A stretch of DNA of 64,000 nt from Breviolum minutum Mf 1.05b.01 (lineage: Eukaryota; Sar; Dinophyceae; Suessiales; Symbiodiniaceae): the NCBI GenBank assembly GCA_000507305.1, contig DF240069.1, positions 64,219 through 128,218 on the forward strand. Reading direction: 5' to 3'. Positions 43,542 through 54,229 of this stretch are shown here, in pieces. Both the position numbers and the translations under genes were made by a program. Under the pieces are notes generated by a model, which had not been told where the DNA came from, made no database searches, and worked only from the letters and a program-made list of their open reading frames with translations. How positions within the stretch are numbered: position 1 is the stretch's first letter; every line of letters starts with the position of its first letter.

Positions 43542-43647
43542 TAGTTGGTGGTTTCAGCCCAATTGAAAAATATCAGTCGAATTGGAAAAATATCCCCAAG
43601 AATCGGAGTGAAAAATAAACAAATAAAAATTTGAAACCACCACCTGG
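43542..43647 (+). mobile_element. family A foldback element
   Basis: TAGTTGGTGGTTTCAGCCC to GAAACCACCACCTGG. It lies just downstream of the exon candidate at 43686. Confidence 0.65.
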
Positions 43648-43685
43648 TGCAGTATGATTGGAATGCACATGAGCACAACATCAAC

Positions 43686-43733
43686 TTGTCGTCATGTGCC
43701 TCTGGCTGCAATGGCTCGGCATCCTTCTGTTGC
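43686..43733 (-). CDS. exon candidate, frame ambiguous
   Basis: 48 nt with acceptor CACAAG|G and donor GTTGAT. One frame reads QQKDAEPLQPEAHDD. Another, NRRMPSHCSQRHMTT, is the one whose phase fits the following exon at 43051. Confidence 0.4.
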
Positions 43734-43819
43734 CTTGTGGCTTGTGGCATCTACGTGGAGCTTTGTCATTTTTTTCGGTTGTTGCAGAACATGTTTTTTG
43801 CAGTATCCGGGAAATCTCC

Positions 43820-43904
43820 AACAGGACCCACTGAACGGCCCCCTAAACCTGAGTATCTCATAGCTCTAGCAACTTACTTAGGGGTCCGTTGGTAAGGTCC
43901 TGTT
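43820..43904. mobile_element. family I hairpin element, inverted copy
   Basis: ACAGGACCCACTGAACGGCC to GGGGTCCGTTGGTAAGGTCCTG; its reverse complement aligns end to end with 36113-36203. Confidence 0.75.
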
Positions 43905-44210
43905 CAATTTTTGATGGACAGTAGGACTTGGTCATTAATTTGTGGATAACCTCACCCCTAAATCCCCAAAGGATTGGTTGGAAAGAATGGGATTCTTGGT
44001 GGTTGCACTTTTGATCGTTGTGGAAAAAAATCAAATCACAGGATCACATACAACAGCAACGAACATCTATTTGGGGGGAGTATTGATGGTTACTCATTAA
44101 CTTCTGGCCCAAACGCAAAGTCGTGATCTCTGCAGTCAAAGGGAAGGAAAATACAAATACAGATCCCAAGACTAACACTGGCACCCCCAAAGATGAAAGT
44201 TTTATGGTTT

Positions 44211-44335
44211 GTCAACCTATCCCCCCCTACGTACCTCCCCAGAAATAAGGCCTTATTGACCATTGGCGTTTCCCTTAATAAGGCCTTATTAAACCCTTAT
44301 TTCTGGGGGGAGTACGTGGGGGAGGGGTAGGTTAA
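44211..44335. mobile_element. family P element, near-perfect hairpin
   Basis: GTCAACCTATCCCCCCCTACG to GTGGGGGAGGGGTAGGTTAAC, with inner AGAAATAAGG / CCTTATTTCT and two AATAAGGCCTTATT palindromes. Confidence 0.8.
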
Positions 44336-44428
44336 CTAGCCATGAACGTTTCGATCGTAAATGTCCTTTTTCAAAATGTTCTACTTGGTGACTGTTTTGA
44401 GCCATTGGTTTTCACAGGGAGTACCTTT

Positions 44429-44526
44429 CTAGTTGGTGGTTTCAACCCCTTTGAAAAATATAAGTCAAATTGGATCATTTCCCCAAATAGGGGTGAAAAT
44501 AAACAATATTTGAATCCACCACCCAG
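44429..44526 (+). mobile_element. family A foldback element
   Basis: CTAGTTGGTGGTTTCAACC to GAATCCACCACCCAG. Confidence 0.7.
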
Positions 44527-44734
44527 CTTTGTGATTACGAACCATAAAAACAGGAAAAAATACTTGGCCCCTGCACGACGTGAAAATCTGTTGGTGTCGA
44601 CTCATGAACCCCTCCCAAGGGAGGGTCAGCTGGGCTCAAGGTGTTTTGTTTCTGTAAATTTTGAGGATTGGATTGGGCTGAACTCAACTCGTTTGCTTGC
44701 TCCCCCAAATTCACAGGGTAGGGGAAACATTATA

Positions 44735-44846
44735 CCTACCCTAAGGATCATTGGACCCTGCAATGAAAGGGTTTGAACCTGTATAGCAGGGGTATATAGG
44801 GTCCTCAAAATAGCCAGTTTTGAAGGGTCAGGATCCTTAGGGTAGA
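44735..44846. mobile_element. family H hairpin element
   Basis: CTACCCTAAGGATCATTGGACCC to GGGTCAGGATCCTTAGGGTAG. Confidence 0.8.
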
Positions 44847-44849
44847 TAA

Positions 44850-44960
44850 CAAGCAAGTGATCCGTATCGCAGATCGGCAACATGCATTTTTTCATCCACC
44901 TCGAGATATGGTCCCAAGAGATTCAGGAAACTCCAAGATGAGTTGCTTCTCCCGGGGGTT
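44850..44960 (-). CDS. coding-like segment, unknown gene
   Basis: Minus strand reads SWSFLNLLGPYLEVDEKMHV then ADLRYGSLAC. An internal AG|G (CTCGAG|GTGGAT) could be the true start, making a shorter exon from VDEKMHV. Confidence 0.4.
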
Positions 44961-45252
44961 GATTTTCCATTGGAAGATACGGGAAGCACCAATCACATCA
45001 ACTTGTTGTTGGCCTCTTCTTTGGTTGCTAACCTAGAACATGTTATATATTGCATTCATGGAGTCATTTTGTGGATCTACCAAGCTACAAATTTATTGGA
45101 AACAAATGCATTGTGTCAACGGATTTGAGTTGCTGATTTTTTCAATTTCTGAAGTTTGTTAAATTTTGTGATAGAACTGTGAGAGAAGACTTCCCATGCC
45201 CATTTCTATAGCTTGTACTTATCCCTAAAAGTTATCTTATTATATATGTTTA

Positions 45253-45370
45253 CACATCCCTAAGAATCCAGACCCCTCCCTAGAGTAGGATTGATGGTCT
45301 CAATCCCATCCCCAGAATAGGATCATAGGTGAAATCCCTTTCTTAGGACATATCTGGATCCTTAAGGCAT
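45253..45370. mobile_element. family H, diverged
   Basis: TCCCTAAGAATCCAGACCCC to ATCTGGATCCTTAAGG. Confidence 0.5.
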
Positions 45371-45387
45371 GTATACACCTGTGTTAT

Positions 45388-45504
45388 CGGGCCAAATTGT
45401 AATATATCACCAACTTGGATTTCCTTGAAGTAAGGGGATTTCCCTTCCGGAGCTACCATTTTGTGGTGAGGTCTTGTGAGGTCGCTATTATTTGACCAGA
45501 TATA
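45388..45504. mobile_element. family K element
   Basis: CGGGCCAAATTGTAATATATC to CGCTATTATTTGACCAGATA; abuts a family E copy. Confidence 0.7.
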
Positions 45505-45512
45505 ATTATATA

Positions 45513-45610
45513 CCCTAGGGATCGATGGGACTGGTATATTTGCCTACATAAAACTCATACAAATCAACCATTCATGTAGGCAAATATACCAGTCCCATGA
45601 ATCCCTATGG
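45513..45610. mobile_element. family E hairpin element
   Basis: CCTAGGGATCGATGGGACTGG to ACCAGTCCCATGAATCCCTA, with long matching arms. It begins directly after a family K copy. Confidence 0.75.
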
Positions 45611-45771
45611 GATATATAATTTTTGGTGGACCCTTTTTTCTAACCCCCCAAACCCTTTTTTTTTCAACCTACACCTATTTTTTTCAAGCCTTTACAGGGT
45701 CAACAAAATAGGGAGCCTTACAAATGTTACATACCATATGATTTTGGCTATATATAATTTCCTTGACTCAC

Positions 45772-45866
45772 ATCCTCCAAGTCTTCTCTGCCCCACAGTC
45801 CCAGTGACTGAATGCCATTCACAACAGCTGCTTCGGCATTGCACTCTTCGAGGTTGACTAAATTAC
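45772..45866 (-). CDS. exon candidate, unknown gene
   Basis: Encodes NLVNLEECNAEAAVVNGIQS then LGLWGREDLED. The acceptor is CCCAAG|G and the donor is GTGAGT. The hairpin at 45886-45997 ends about 20 bases upstream of its acceptor. Confidence 0.65.
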
Positions 45867-45885
45867 CTTGGGGCAGCATCCCTGG

Positions 45886-45997
45886 CTTAGCTGCGCATAG
45901 GTCCAGGGTCATAGGGAATGGGTCCCTGGGGCAACATCCCTTCATATGGGAAATGGCAACCGGCAACCCTATAACCCTGGACCTATGTGCAGCTAAG
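45886..45997. repeat. isolated hairpin next to a 3' splice site
   Basis: CTTAGCTGCGCATAGGTCCAGGG and inverted CCCTGGACCTATGTGCAGCTAAG, about 112 bp. In minus orientation it ends about 20 bases before the acceptor of the exon at 45866. Confidence 0.7.
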
Positions 45998-46462
45998 CTC
46001 AAATACAAGCTGGTTTCATCAAGCCGAAAAAAAACGATACCCTTACTAAACCGTACTTAAACCCTGAAGGGGCCCTTATCTCTTGTGGGGTTAGATTTGG
46101 CTGAAGCTATCTCGTTTTGAGATGAAAAATAAAAGTCACATAGACTTCAGTCTGGCTACAAAAACTTGCAGCCCTTTAAGTTCATATCATCTAAAAAGGC
46201 CTGGGATTTTTCACATTGCATGGTTTTTTGTTTACTGGCGTGCTGGCCATTGGGGCTGGTTTCCATGCAGAAATGCTGGGTTAGTTTCAGGAAGCATAAT
46301 TGATGTGAGATTCCTTTTATAGGTAGAATTGGCACCAATTCACTTGCGTAAACCAATCCAACTCCATCTAAGGACCTTCAAAAAATTGAGGAAATACCCT
46401 TTGATTCACAAGGGGTTTACAAGGGGTAAGATTTAAAAAAAAAATCAACGTGCAACAATCAT

Positions 46463-46574
46463 CTAGTTGGTGGTTTCAACCACCCGTTTGAACAACATGC
46501 TCGTCAAATTGAAAACCATTTCCCCAGGGATCTGGGTGAAAATAAATAAATGTTTGAAGTTTTACCACCCAGTC
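46463..46574 (+). mobile_element. family A foldback element
   Basis: CTAGTTGGTGGTTTCAACC to GTTTTACCACCCAG. Confidence 0.65.
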
Positions 46575-46679
46575 ATGGATATACAACTCACATAGCCCCC
46601 GGTGTGGCACGACTAACTACAATCCCCAAAATGCTCCAGAAATGGTTGTTTCATCTATGCCAACAAAAGAAAACTCGGA

Positions 46680-46800
46680 CAATTTCCCATTGGTTGTTTC
46701 ATGAGGATCTTTGGTAATGGTTTATCATAATCCATCTTTCCCATATGACCCGAAGCAACGATGTTTTTTTCATTGCTCATCTGCAACCAGGGAATAAAAA
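46680..46800 (-). CDS. coding-like segment, unknown
   Basis: Minus strand reads MSNEKNIVASGHMGKMDYDK then PLPKILMKQPMGNCPS. Boundaries not resolved; it lies next to a B-type palindrome. Confidence 0.25.
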
Positions 46801-46828
46801 CACATGTCTCCCGGATCGTGCCTTTAAT

Positions 46829-46915
46829 TGCTTCTAAAATATCCCACCTTGGGAAAAGGAACATCATCTTCAAACATGCCTTCTCAGAGGGATATGTTAG
46901 TTCCCTGCAGGGTAG
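46829..46915. mobile_element. family B, subtype B4
   Basis: AATATCCCACCTTGGGAAAA and GATATGTTAGTTCCCTGCAGGG, as in the copy at 20182. Confidence 0.55.
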
Positions 46916-47109
46916 ATGTCCAAAGAAACATTTTTCGGTGATTCTTTCGCCGTGATCTACCTTCTTGATTTTAAAAAGAATGTTCAGGGCAAGCTAGGAA
47001 AAAAACATCGAGGACAGGTGACCAACAAAAACATACAAATCCGCCTTGTGAAAGTTACATGTTGCACTGAGCAAATGCCCCTGAAAATGTATGCTTGGAA
47101 CAAGATGGT

Positions 47110-47211
47110 CCCCGACAAATGGCCGAAAATAAATGGGTAACTGGGGTTATAAGCCTTCTTATTATAGGGGTTATAACTCCACTTGTAACTGGTATGGGCC
47201 CATCTTGTAGT
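47110..47211. mobile_element. family J single unit
   Basis: GGCCGAAAATAAATGGG, GGTTATAACTCCACTTGTAAC and TGGTATGGGCCCATCTTGTAG. Confidence 0.5.
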
Positions 47212-47524
47212 ATCTCTAGCAAGTGGAGATGAGATATGTTTGCGGATGTTGTAGTAGTTGGTGGAAAACACTTTCTGGATTTAACAAGGATTTCAGGGTT
47301 TTGGCCTACCTTCAGGGTCGAAATGGCTCCCTTGGGGAGGATTTGGAGACTTAGAAGTTCGCTTGGCTATAAGATCCTAAGGGACAAAGAGGTACTGCAT
47401 ACTTACCGATCCATAATTTTGGTTGCATTTGTTGGGCAAAAAAAATAATACACCCCGGAAACAAAAAAGACATGGGAAACCGAAAAAACCTCCTTGGAAG
47501 AGGAGAAACATCAACAAAACCACT

Positions 47525-47628
47525 TCCCTAAGAATCATGGGATGTCAAAACTGGTGGTTTGGAGATCCCAGAACCCTGATATACAGAGTCCAACCCCTCT
47601 GTAGGAGGGTCCAATGATTCTAAGGGTT
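47525..47628. mobile_element. family H hairpin element
   Basis: CCCTAAGAATCATGGGATG to GTCCAATGATTCTAAGGG. Confidence 0.7.
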
Positions 47629-47710
47629 AAAGAGTTTATGAACTATAACCCCACTCATCACTGGTTTTTGTTGAGCCCAGTTTGCAAGGATTTGGGATTT
47701 TGGAATTCGC

Positions 47711-47797
47711 CGGATGTTCGACCGAGATTCGAATCACCGTCACCGGATGCGAGGTTCGATTGGTCCCCTCTTGAGACTGGCGGAATTGATCCAAATC
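47711..47797 (-). CDS. exon candidate, unknown gene
   Basis: Encodes DLDQFRQSQEGTNRTSHPVT then VIRISVEHP. The acceptor is CCCTGCAG|G and the suggested GC-type donor is GCGAAT. A second frame is also open, so the peptide is provisional. Confidence 0.5.
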
Positions 47798-48440
47798 CTG
47801 CAGGGAATCAGTGGTCAGCAGCCATAGATGTAAAAGGTATACAGTACTATGATAGTACATGGCATATAACTAAAACATGATATGTTAGTATGCTCTATAT
47901 ATATATATGTTAGTAATGATGTTGGTAGACTATATGTTAGTACAAATTATATGTGTATAAATATATATGATAGTATACGGTATACATGCATATCATGTAA
48001 ATATATCTAAAATATTTTGGAAAGTGGTTGTTTCTTCACATCACGCCATTCTGCTGGCGATGTTGTCGTTATATGTTGTGTCTTCAACATATTGAAGTAT
48101 TATGCACGTTGGACACACAACGACTACTGGATTGAAAATACCATTCTCTGAAAAAAACAAAACGCTCACATCGACACCCAAAAATCACCCCCATTTAAAG
48201 GGGGAACTCCTTGTCCGAACCATCTGTTTTTTAGGATGCTAAGTGTTTAACGTGGGCAAACAAGGATTGGTTACAAAATGTCACAAAGATCATATATGAT
48301 TCATTATGTCATCTACTGAAAAAAACAAGATATCAAATATATCAAACAAGAAACAAAACCATCTTTCTGGCGAGATCCCAATTTCTGAACTACATTTAAA
48401 GAAATATGGTAGAATTCACAGGAATGTACGGGATCATGGC

Positions 48441-48523
48441 GATTCAGGCCGCATTTCCCACATCCCATCTTCATTCTCCTCACCCTGGTGTATCCGGAAG
48501 TCATCCTCACTCGTGTAACCATC
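48441..48523 (-). CDS. exon candidate, acidic, unknown gene
   Basis: Encodes DGYTSEDDFRIHQGEENEDG then MWEMRPE. The acceptor is GGCCAG|G and the GC-type donor is GCCATG. Confidence 0.6.
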
Positions 48524-48637
48524 CTGGCCGTGGAGAACACACAAAAAACGGGGCGTTTAAGCTGAATCTACTGGCAGAAGATACAAAAAAAATAGTAAAG
48601 CAGCAATAATCTCAAGAAATCATGGAATGAGACTTGC

Positions 48638-48670
48638 TAGGTGTCCAATGTTTTCAGTCATACTGAACCC
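48638..48670 (-). CDS. microexon candidate, unknown gene
   Basis: 33 nt encoding GFSMTENIGHL. The acceptor is CCTGCAG|G and the GC-type donor is GCAAGT. Confidence 0.4.
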
Positions 48671-49206
48671 CTGCAGGAGTTGCGAATAGTTTGCTTTTGG
48701 CAAAGGAGCCCCAAAGTACAGCGACTATACATCACGCCGAAATCCTTCACAAAAACAAGAGAACAAATCAGAGTTAAAAGCCGACATGTCTTGAAAAATC
48801 AGATATCCAGTTCTCCGTGTTCTTGGTTCACCCCGTCTTTCGAAACGGAATTAGATGCTTCTGCCGTTAGATAGGCTACACCAACCTTACGTATACTGAT
48901 CTTAGATATCCATCAACCCGTCAAAATCGTATCCCATTCGTCTGGTAATTTCTTGCTTGTCCCTCAGCCTCTGTGTCAACATGGAAAGTCTCAATTTCGG
49001 AATCATTATGTGTCAACATTGAACATGTCGTGTCTCAAGAGTAGGGGCTCCAATAAAAATCAAATGGGAATTCTTTCTTCAAAATCATCATCCGCATCAT
49101 CCTCCATCTAAATCGACCAACCCCAGTCACCCCAGTCCCTAATAATCGTCTTTCATCATTTACCAGGACCATTCAAACTCACCCAAGGAATTTACCCCTT
49201 GTGCAC

Positions 49207-49245
49207 CTGCGGAAGAGACATGTTGTGAAGAAAGCGAAGGCAAAC
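49207..49245 (-). CDS. microexon candidate, unknown gene
   Basis: 39 nt. The acceptor is GTTGAG|G and the donor is GTGCAC. Phase 0 gives VCLRFLHNMSLPQ; the phase fitting the upstream exon would give FAFAFFTTCLF instead. Confidence 0.45.
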
Positions 49246-49312
49246 CTCAACGATTCATGGATAGGTGAAGTCAACGTAAGTTTACCTTTTAGGAGTTTCC
49301 AAACAGGAACGT

Positions 49313-49430
49313 TTATACCTCCGAAATTTGACATGGAACCCAAAAATGAAGGCTTGGAAGATATTTTCCCTTTTTAAATGGGTAATTTTCAGGTTCCATG
49401 TTAGTTTCCCGTGGTGTATACTCTAGATCA
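49313..49430. mobile_element. family B, subtype B2
   Basis: TATACCTCCGAAATTTGACA to ATGTTAGTTTCCCGTGGTGTATA. Confidence 0.65.
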
Positions 49431-49738
49431 TGATCATTTCTAGGATTACTGTAGTACATACCTTGAAACAGAACAATGGAGGCTCAAATCCATGGAGACC
49501 AACCAACTATGTATACTACTAGCCACCAAATGATTCAAGCCATGACATTTCTATCCCCAAGTTAGAGGTCACCCGCAACCTTTGTAAGGGTCACTTAACC
49601 ATCCCAAAAGAGTCACCAGCAGAATTACCAGGCAAAAAAATCAATTGAAAACATCTCTTAAACTACTTGTTATTCTTGGATATTGGTTTGAACATTTCCC
49701 TGAAAAATCAAGAGAATCCAACATATTTCTATTTTGTC

Positions 49739-49779
49739 TGCAGAGTGGCCATGATGACACGACCACCAGAACGCAGAGC
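49739..49779 (-). CDS. microexon candidate, unknown gene
   Basis: 41 nt encoding ALRSGGRVIMATL. The acceptor is ACCGAG|G and the GA-type donor is GACAAA, the second GA donor proposed in the window. Confidence 0.5.
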
Positions 49780-49836
49780 CTCGGTCAGGGGGAAACCGTG
49801 GGAATTCCATTTGGAAAATGAAATCAACAACAAATG

Positions 49837-49932
49837 GGTGCTTCCTAAAAATGTGCCCAACAACCATGGGTTTTCCTACTAAACATGATCATTTTGGGGT
49901 GTTTTGGGGGTACCACCATTTAAGGAAACATC
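49837..49932. mobile_element. family C hairpin element
   Basis: GTGCTTCCTAAAAATGTGCCC to GGTACCACCATTTAAGGAAACA. Confidence 0.7.
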
Positions 49933-50099
49933 CAAATCAGGCCTACCGCTCCCAGCAAAAAATCAGGGTTGCCCTCCTTGTACGTGTGTGCTTTTGTGTG
50001 CTGTTTTCGGGTGGGGCACATCAAACAAAAACTCGCAAAACAAACCCGCCCAAAAAAAAACACATCGTTGAAGGATGTGGGGAAGATGTTTGCATTGGA

Positions 50100-50225
50100 T
50101 ATGTTGGTGTATTTTTGTCATCTTCCCCAAAAGGTGGGCATCGCCACTCTGAGTTTTGGGTTGGGGAACCCTGGGTGCCACATGTTTTGAGTAATTTTCT
50201 TGAATCTCTTGATGAGCTTGTCACA
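50100..50225 (-). CDS. coding-like segment, unknown
   Basis: Minus strand reads CDKLIKRFKKITQNMWHPGF then PNPKLRVAMPTFW. Start and end signals are not resolved. Confidence 0.4.
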
Positions 50226-51876
50226 CTTTTCAGATTTATGGGCTGACTTTTGGATTGGGCAAAACTGGTGAAACATGACACTCTCAAAAACTGCCCTAAA
50301 AAATCAACGCTAAAGTGCTAAATTTCTGGTCATGTACTACGGAATTTTGAAAAACTAGTCACTAGTCATCAGCCATCCATTACCCACTGGGGTAAATCAA
50401 TAAACAGCACCTTGAAATTAAGGCAATCATCTGCAGGTTTTTGTTGGTCCAATTAATGAATCCATGCACCCTTGAAATCTAACAGCTGGCCTTTGCTCTT
50501 TCAGCCTCTTCAGATCCGTATTTCTTCACAAACTACGTTACTACGTAACTTTTGGGGTGTAATTAGTTGTGATAACCATCCAAAGCCACAAACTGCCAAC
50601 AAAAAAATACACACTGTCTGAAATTTGACCCCCTCAACCACCCCCTTCTAAAGAACAAAAATCACTTCATCCCTGGTGAAAATGGATCAAGCACTACCCC
50701 ACCTTCCAAATCGGAAAGGATCGTCTTCCAACCATAATCATGGAAGTGAAAAGATGGGTCCCTCCAACAGTAGTTATGTAGTTACCTTTTTTATACACCC
50801 GTTTCCCACTTCCAATTTTTGTGGGAGAAAGGGTAGTCTTCCACACTTCACATCATTTTTCAGAGGCGAGCTGCGCAACTTCAGACCCAAGTTAAGACAA
50901 GCCCCAGGCTGTTTACCCAACGGGAGGGGTTACCGGTTACCCCATAGAACACATGAGAACACGTGGAGAAACACTCAGGAAATTGTATATATATATATAC
51001 ATGGAAACAATAAACTAGAGAGTAGATGTGAATATCCGAACACAAGTTGACAATGTCACAACTACAGCACACCTATTGACATATATAGGCCTAACAAATT
51101 TCAGGGGACAAATTCAAGGTGTCAAGAGATATGAATATGACTATACTATACTGACTTGTATCTCAAACCCACACATGTATAAATCTTAAATACACCCTGC
51201 AACTAGCACCACAGATTTCAACCCGTGCTAATTCATGATTCATCCAATCACTTTAGACATGTTCTCATGATTTTTACTCTGTCATCCTAGAGCCATCGCA
51301 AAATTATGTTCTTTTCTCTCGCAATCATCCCTTTTAAGAGGCTACCTCACCACCTTTAAACGCAGGACCGAAGGTACCTCCAACATACTAGTCCTGGCAC
51401 TGTTGCAGCAGCCCGGACCCCGCTAACCCAAGGATGTCGGATCAGCATCATCCTATAAATTTGTATAAAGTAACGCCGTGTTTTGGAAAGTCAGACCATT
51501 CCAATTAGTAAAACAAAAACTAAGAATCAAAACCAACAACCACATGGTTGTTGTTGCAAAAAACAAATTGTTTTTCAAGTATCGACATTTTTTGATATCC
51601 TAATGTTTTGGAAGCAGATTTTGGGTTTCACCAAAAAAACAAAACATTGAAATCAAACATCTCTCTTAGGCCCCGGGGTCCATGTCCAGATTCTTAATAT
51701 GTTCAAGACATACTGTTGATGGAAGAAATCCCAAACAACCACCTGGGATGGAATGGAACATATCATGCCATATGTTCCAAAGCTGCATCTCCCCAAAGTA
51801 TGAGTCAGTCGTACAACATTCCGTAACATTCCAAACTACGAGTTCTTGAAGCGGTTTAATTCATCACTGACCTCAG

Positions 51877-52106
51877 ATGTGCCAGGGTCGATCAACTCCT
51901 TAAAACTGGGGATAAACTCATCCCACCTTTTAAAGGGGAATCCTTAAAATAGCTGGTTGGTGGTTTCAACCCATCTGAAAAATATTAGTCAAATCGGAAA
52001 AATATTTGAAACAAGCACCTAGATAGGTATATAAACCCCTACTATTGGGTTGATGACCCATCCCCTACTATATGGAAATCACGGGAGTTTAGACCACAGC
52101 ACACAT
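51877..52106. mobile_element. family F element split by a family A element
   Basis: F sequence at 51877-51950 and 52025-52106 is collinear with the copy at 30371 once the A element is removed. Confidence 0.75.
51951..52024 (+). mobile_element. family A element nested in a family F element
   Basis: A 74 bp deleted A copy (GCTGGTTGGTGGTTTCAACC to CAAGCACCTAG) interrupts an F copy exactly between its AATCCTTAAAA and GGTATATAAACCC parts, as judged against the uninterrupted F copy at 30371. Confidence 0.75.
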
Positions 52107-52159
52107 AATGCACACACCCCTGTCTCACAAACGCGCCGTTTTCCTCTGAGTTTCACGGT

Positions 52160-52219
52160 TCACTCTGCAAATCCAATCGCCGGGAGAAAGCTGCACAGAA
52201 TCTCTTCCAAACAAAGTTC
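52160..52219 (-). CDS. gene 3 last exon with stop
   Basis: Encodes ELCLEEILCSFLPAIGFAE and a TGA. The acceptor is TCCCAG|G, phase 0. A GC donor inside (GCAGAG) would make it internal instead. The function of gene 3 is not recognised. Confidence 0.5.
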   Translation of the reverse strand, partial: ELCLEEILCSFLPAIGFAE

Positions 52220-52611
52220 CTGGGATTTTTTTTGAAGGGCCAAGTTTGGCCAAACAAAACGTTTGGCAACATGACCATCAACAAAAAATGTCAAAAAATT
52301 GGATTGACCCTCACCAAAAAACAAGCACCAAAAGTAATGATTGGACCCTGAAAATAAGTACAAAACAAAAACAAACATAAACACCTGCATGGTTTTTATT
52401 TGTAGGATTATCCACGTATAGGAGGAAAAAAACAACTGACATCTGAAAGATCACTTTACGTTTATTTCGTTCGGAGCCTAACCTTAGGCAAGGCAACGAT
52501 ACGCTACCACAAGAACTGAGAGGTTTGAAGTCACTGAAGTCTATAGTCATGTTCCACAAGATTCACCCATAGCGCATCTTAGTGTTGTTTGAATAGTGTA
52601 GCTGCGATAGA

Positions 52612-52740
52612 GATACTGTTGATGGTTTCAGAAATCCGGCGAGAACACCAGTTGAGGTTTGTAGTTTATCCCATTATTTACGGATATTTACGGGGTTTTA
52701 TACATACCGGGTGGGAAGGATTTCTTCCATCAACAGTACC
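52612..52740. mobile_element. family M element, best copy
   Basis: GATACTGTTGATGGTTTCAGAAATCC to GGATTTCTTCCATCAACAGTACC. Confidence 0.7.
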
Positions 52741-53329
52741 TGTAATCCAAACTTAAGGTAATGCGAACGAAAGCGGACCTGCACCGGACCCAAAAAAAAA
52801 CATAATCCGAATGTTGAGTGTACAGTAACAAACTATAATGCAGAAAGTATGTACATAATCGAAGACAATAAGAACATAATGCAGAAAGTATGAACAAAAT
52901 CTGAGGCAGTGTTGTTGAACTTCTGTTCAGGTCATGGTCTTTTATTTTCCCACTTCTATAGTATAGTAGTAGTATATTGCAAGAAACGTCCCCCTTTCCA
53001 TCATCCCTATAGTTCCTAGTATATAGTATTCTGCTTCCCCTGCACATTTTGTCAAACCATCTCCCAACAAGTTCAACACTTCAATTTGATGCTCGGAAGA
53101 CCATGATCCTTTCCTGTTGGGGCCAGGTAACCGTTACCAGAGGCTCAACCGTAAACTTCAGGGTACTCATATATGAGTTACGGACAAAATTTGGTACATG
53201 GCGGGCCCCTAGGTAGGGTGGGCCCCTATCGGTTTTGCAGCAATGGCAAACCCCAACGACCCTCTCAACACTACATTGGTGATACCTAATTTTGTCCGAT
53301 ATGTATAACTCACATCCCAACAAAAACGC

Positions 53330-53392
53330 CAAGCTGCTAGTTTGGTGACACATCCGTTTGAATTTCTCCGCACAGCGACCTTCATCTTGCAC
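53330..53392 (-). CDS. gene 3 exon, second from the end
   Basis: Encodes VQDEGRCAEKFKRMCHQTSS then L, 21 codons. The acceptor is AAAAAG|G and the GC-type donor is GCGTTT; phase 0 at both ends, so it joins cleanly to its neighbours. Confidence 0.6.
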
Positions 53393-53733
53393 CTTTTTGG
53401 CAGCACGTATTGAATGGTGGTCAACAGATCTACATCTTGTCGTTGTGAAGTCAGTGGCTTATAACATTTGCAGGAACTTTGCGTCAACACCCCCCCCACC
53501 AAACAACTACAACAACACCAGCTCTCATAAAAAAAATGACAATGACATTCCTAATTTTGGACTACTTGTTGCTTCCAAAACATGTTTCTTTATTTCGAAT
53601 GTCACGTTTATTGACAAAAAAAAACATGAAAATAAAGAACAAATTGAGCTGTGGAGTTCGCCCAACAAATCGCAGCAGCAAAGACACGGATTCCAAATTG
53701 AGTCAAAGTGGGATCAAAAATTTCAAAACGTCA

Positions 53734-53836
53734 CTAGTTGGTGGTTTCAACCCATCTGAAAAAATACTAGTCAAAATGAGTTCATCTTCCCCAAATAGGG
53801 GTGAAAATAAAAAGATGATTGAAACCATCACCTAGT
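53734..53836 (+). mobile_element. family A foldback element
   Basis: CTAGTTGGTGGTTTCAACC to GAAACCATCACCTAG, followed by a different repeat (D) 110 bp on. Confidence 0.7.
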
Positions 53837-53945
53837 TATGAAAGTCATCTTTCTTGTTCAATAAAGAACACTGTGAGTTTTGGGGGGTCGGAGTCCCAAA
53901 TGTCCCAAAAGTCTAATACCTTTTTCTATTAATCCCCGTTTAACT

Positions 53946-54067
53946 GCCTGGAACCCCAAACAACCATTTATAAATGGTTGTTTCAATTGGATGATTCCAA
54001 ATCTTTATATAGAAAATGGTTGTTTCACCAAACATCCATTTATAAATGGTTGTTTGGGGTTCCAGGT
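53946..54067. mobile_element. family D hairpin element
   Basis: CCTGGAACCCCAAACAACC to GGTTGTTTGGGGTTCCAGG, with nested ATTTATAAATGG and TGGTTGTTTCACC. Appears to sit inside a family T remnant. Confidence 0.85.
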
Positions 54068-54130
54068 GGGTAATATTGTCCCCATATAGTCCCCTGTATA
54101 CTCTAAACCTCAGGTTTTTTTTTCATTGCT

Positions 54131-54229
54131 CAGTTGGTGCTTTCGACCCAGTTCAAGACATGATAATCTATGAAATGGGATCATTTCCCCAGAACAGGTT
54201 TGAGTAAAACATGCTCCAAACCACCTAGT
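54131..54229 (+). mobile_element. family A, diverged
   Basis: CAGTTGGTGCTTTCGACCC to CAAACCACCTAG; the core GGATCATTTCCCC is kept. Confidence 0.5.
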
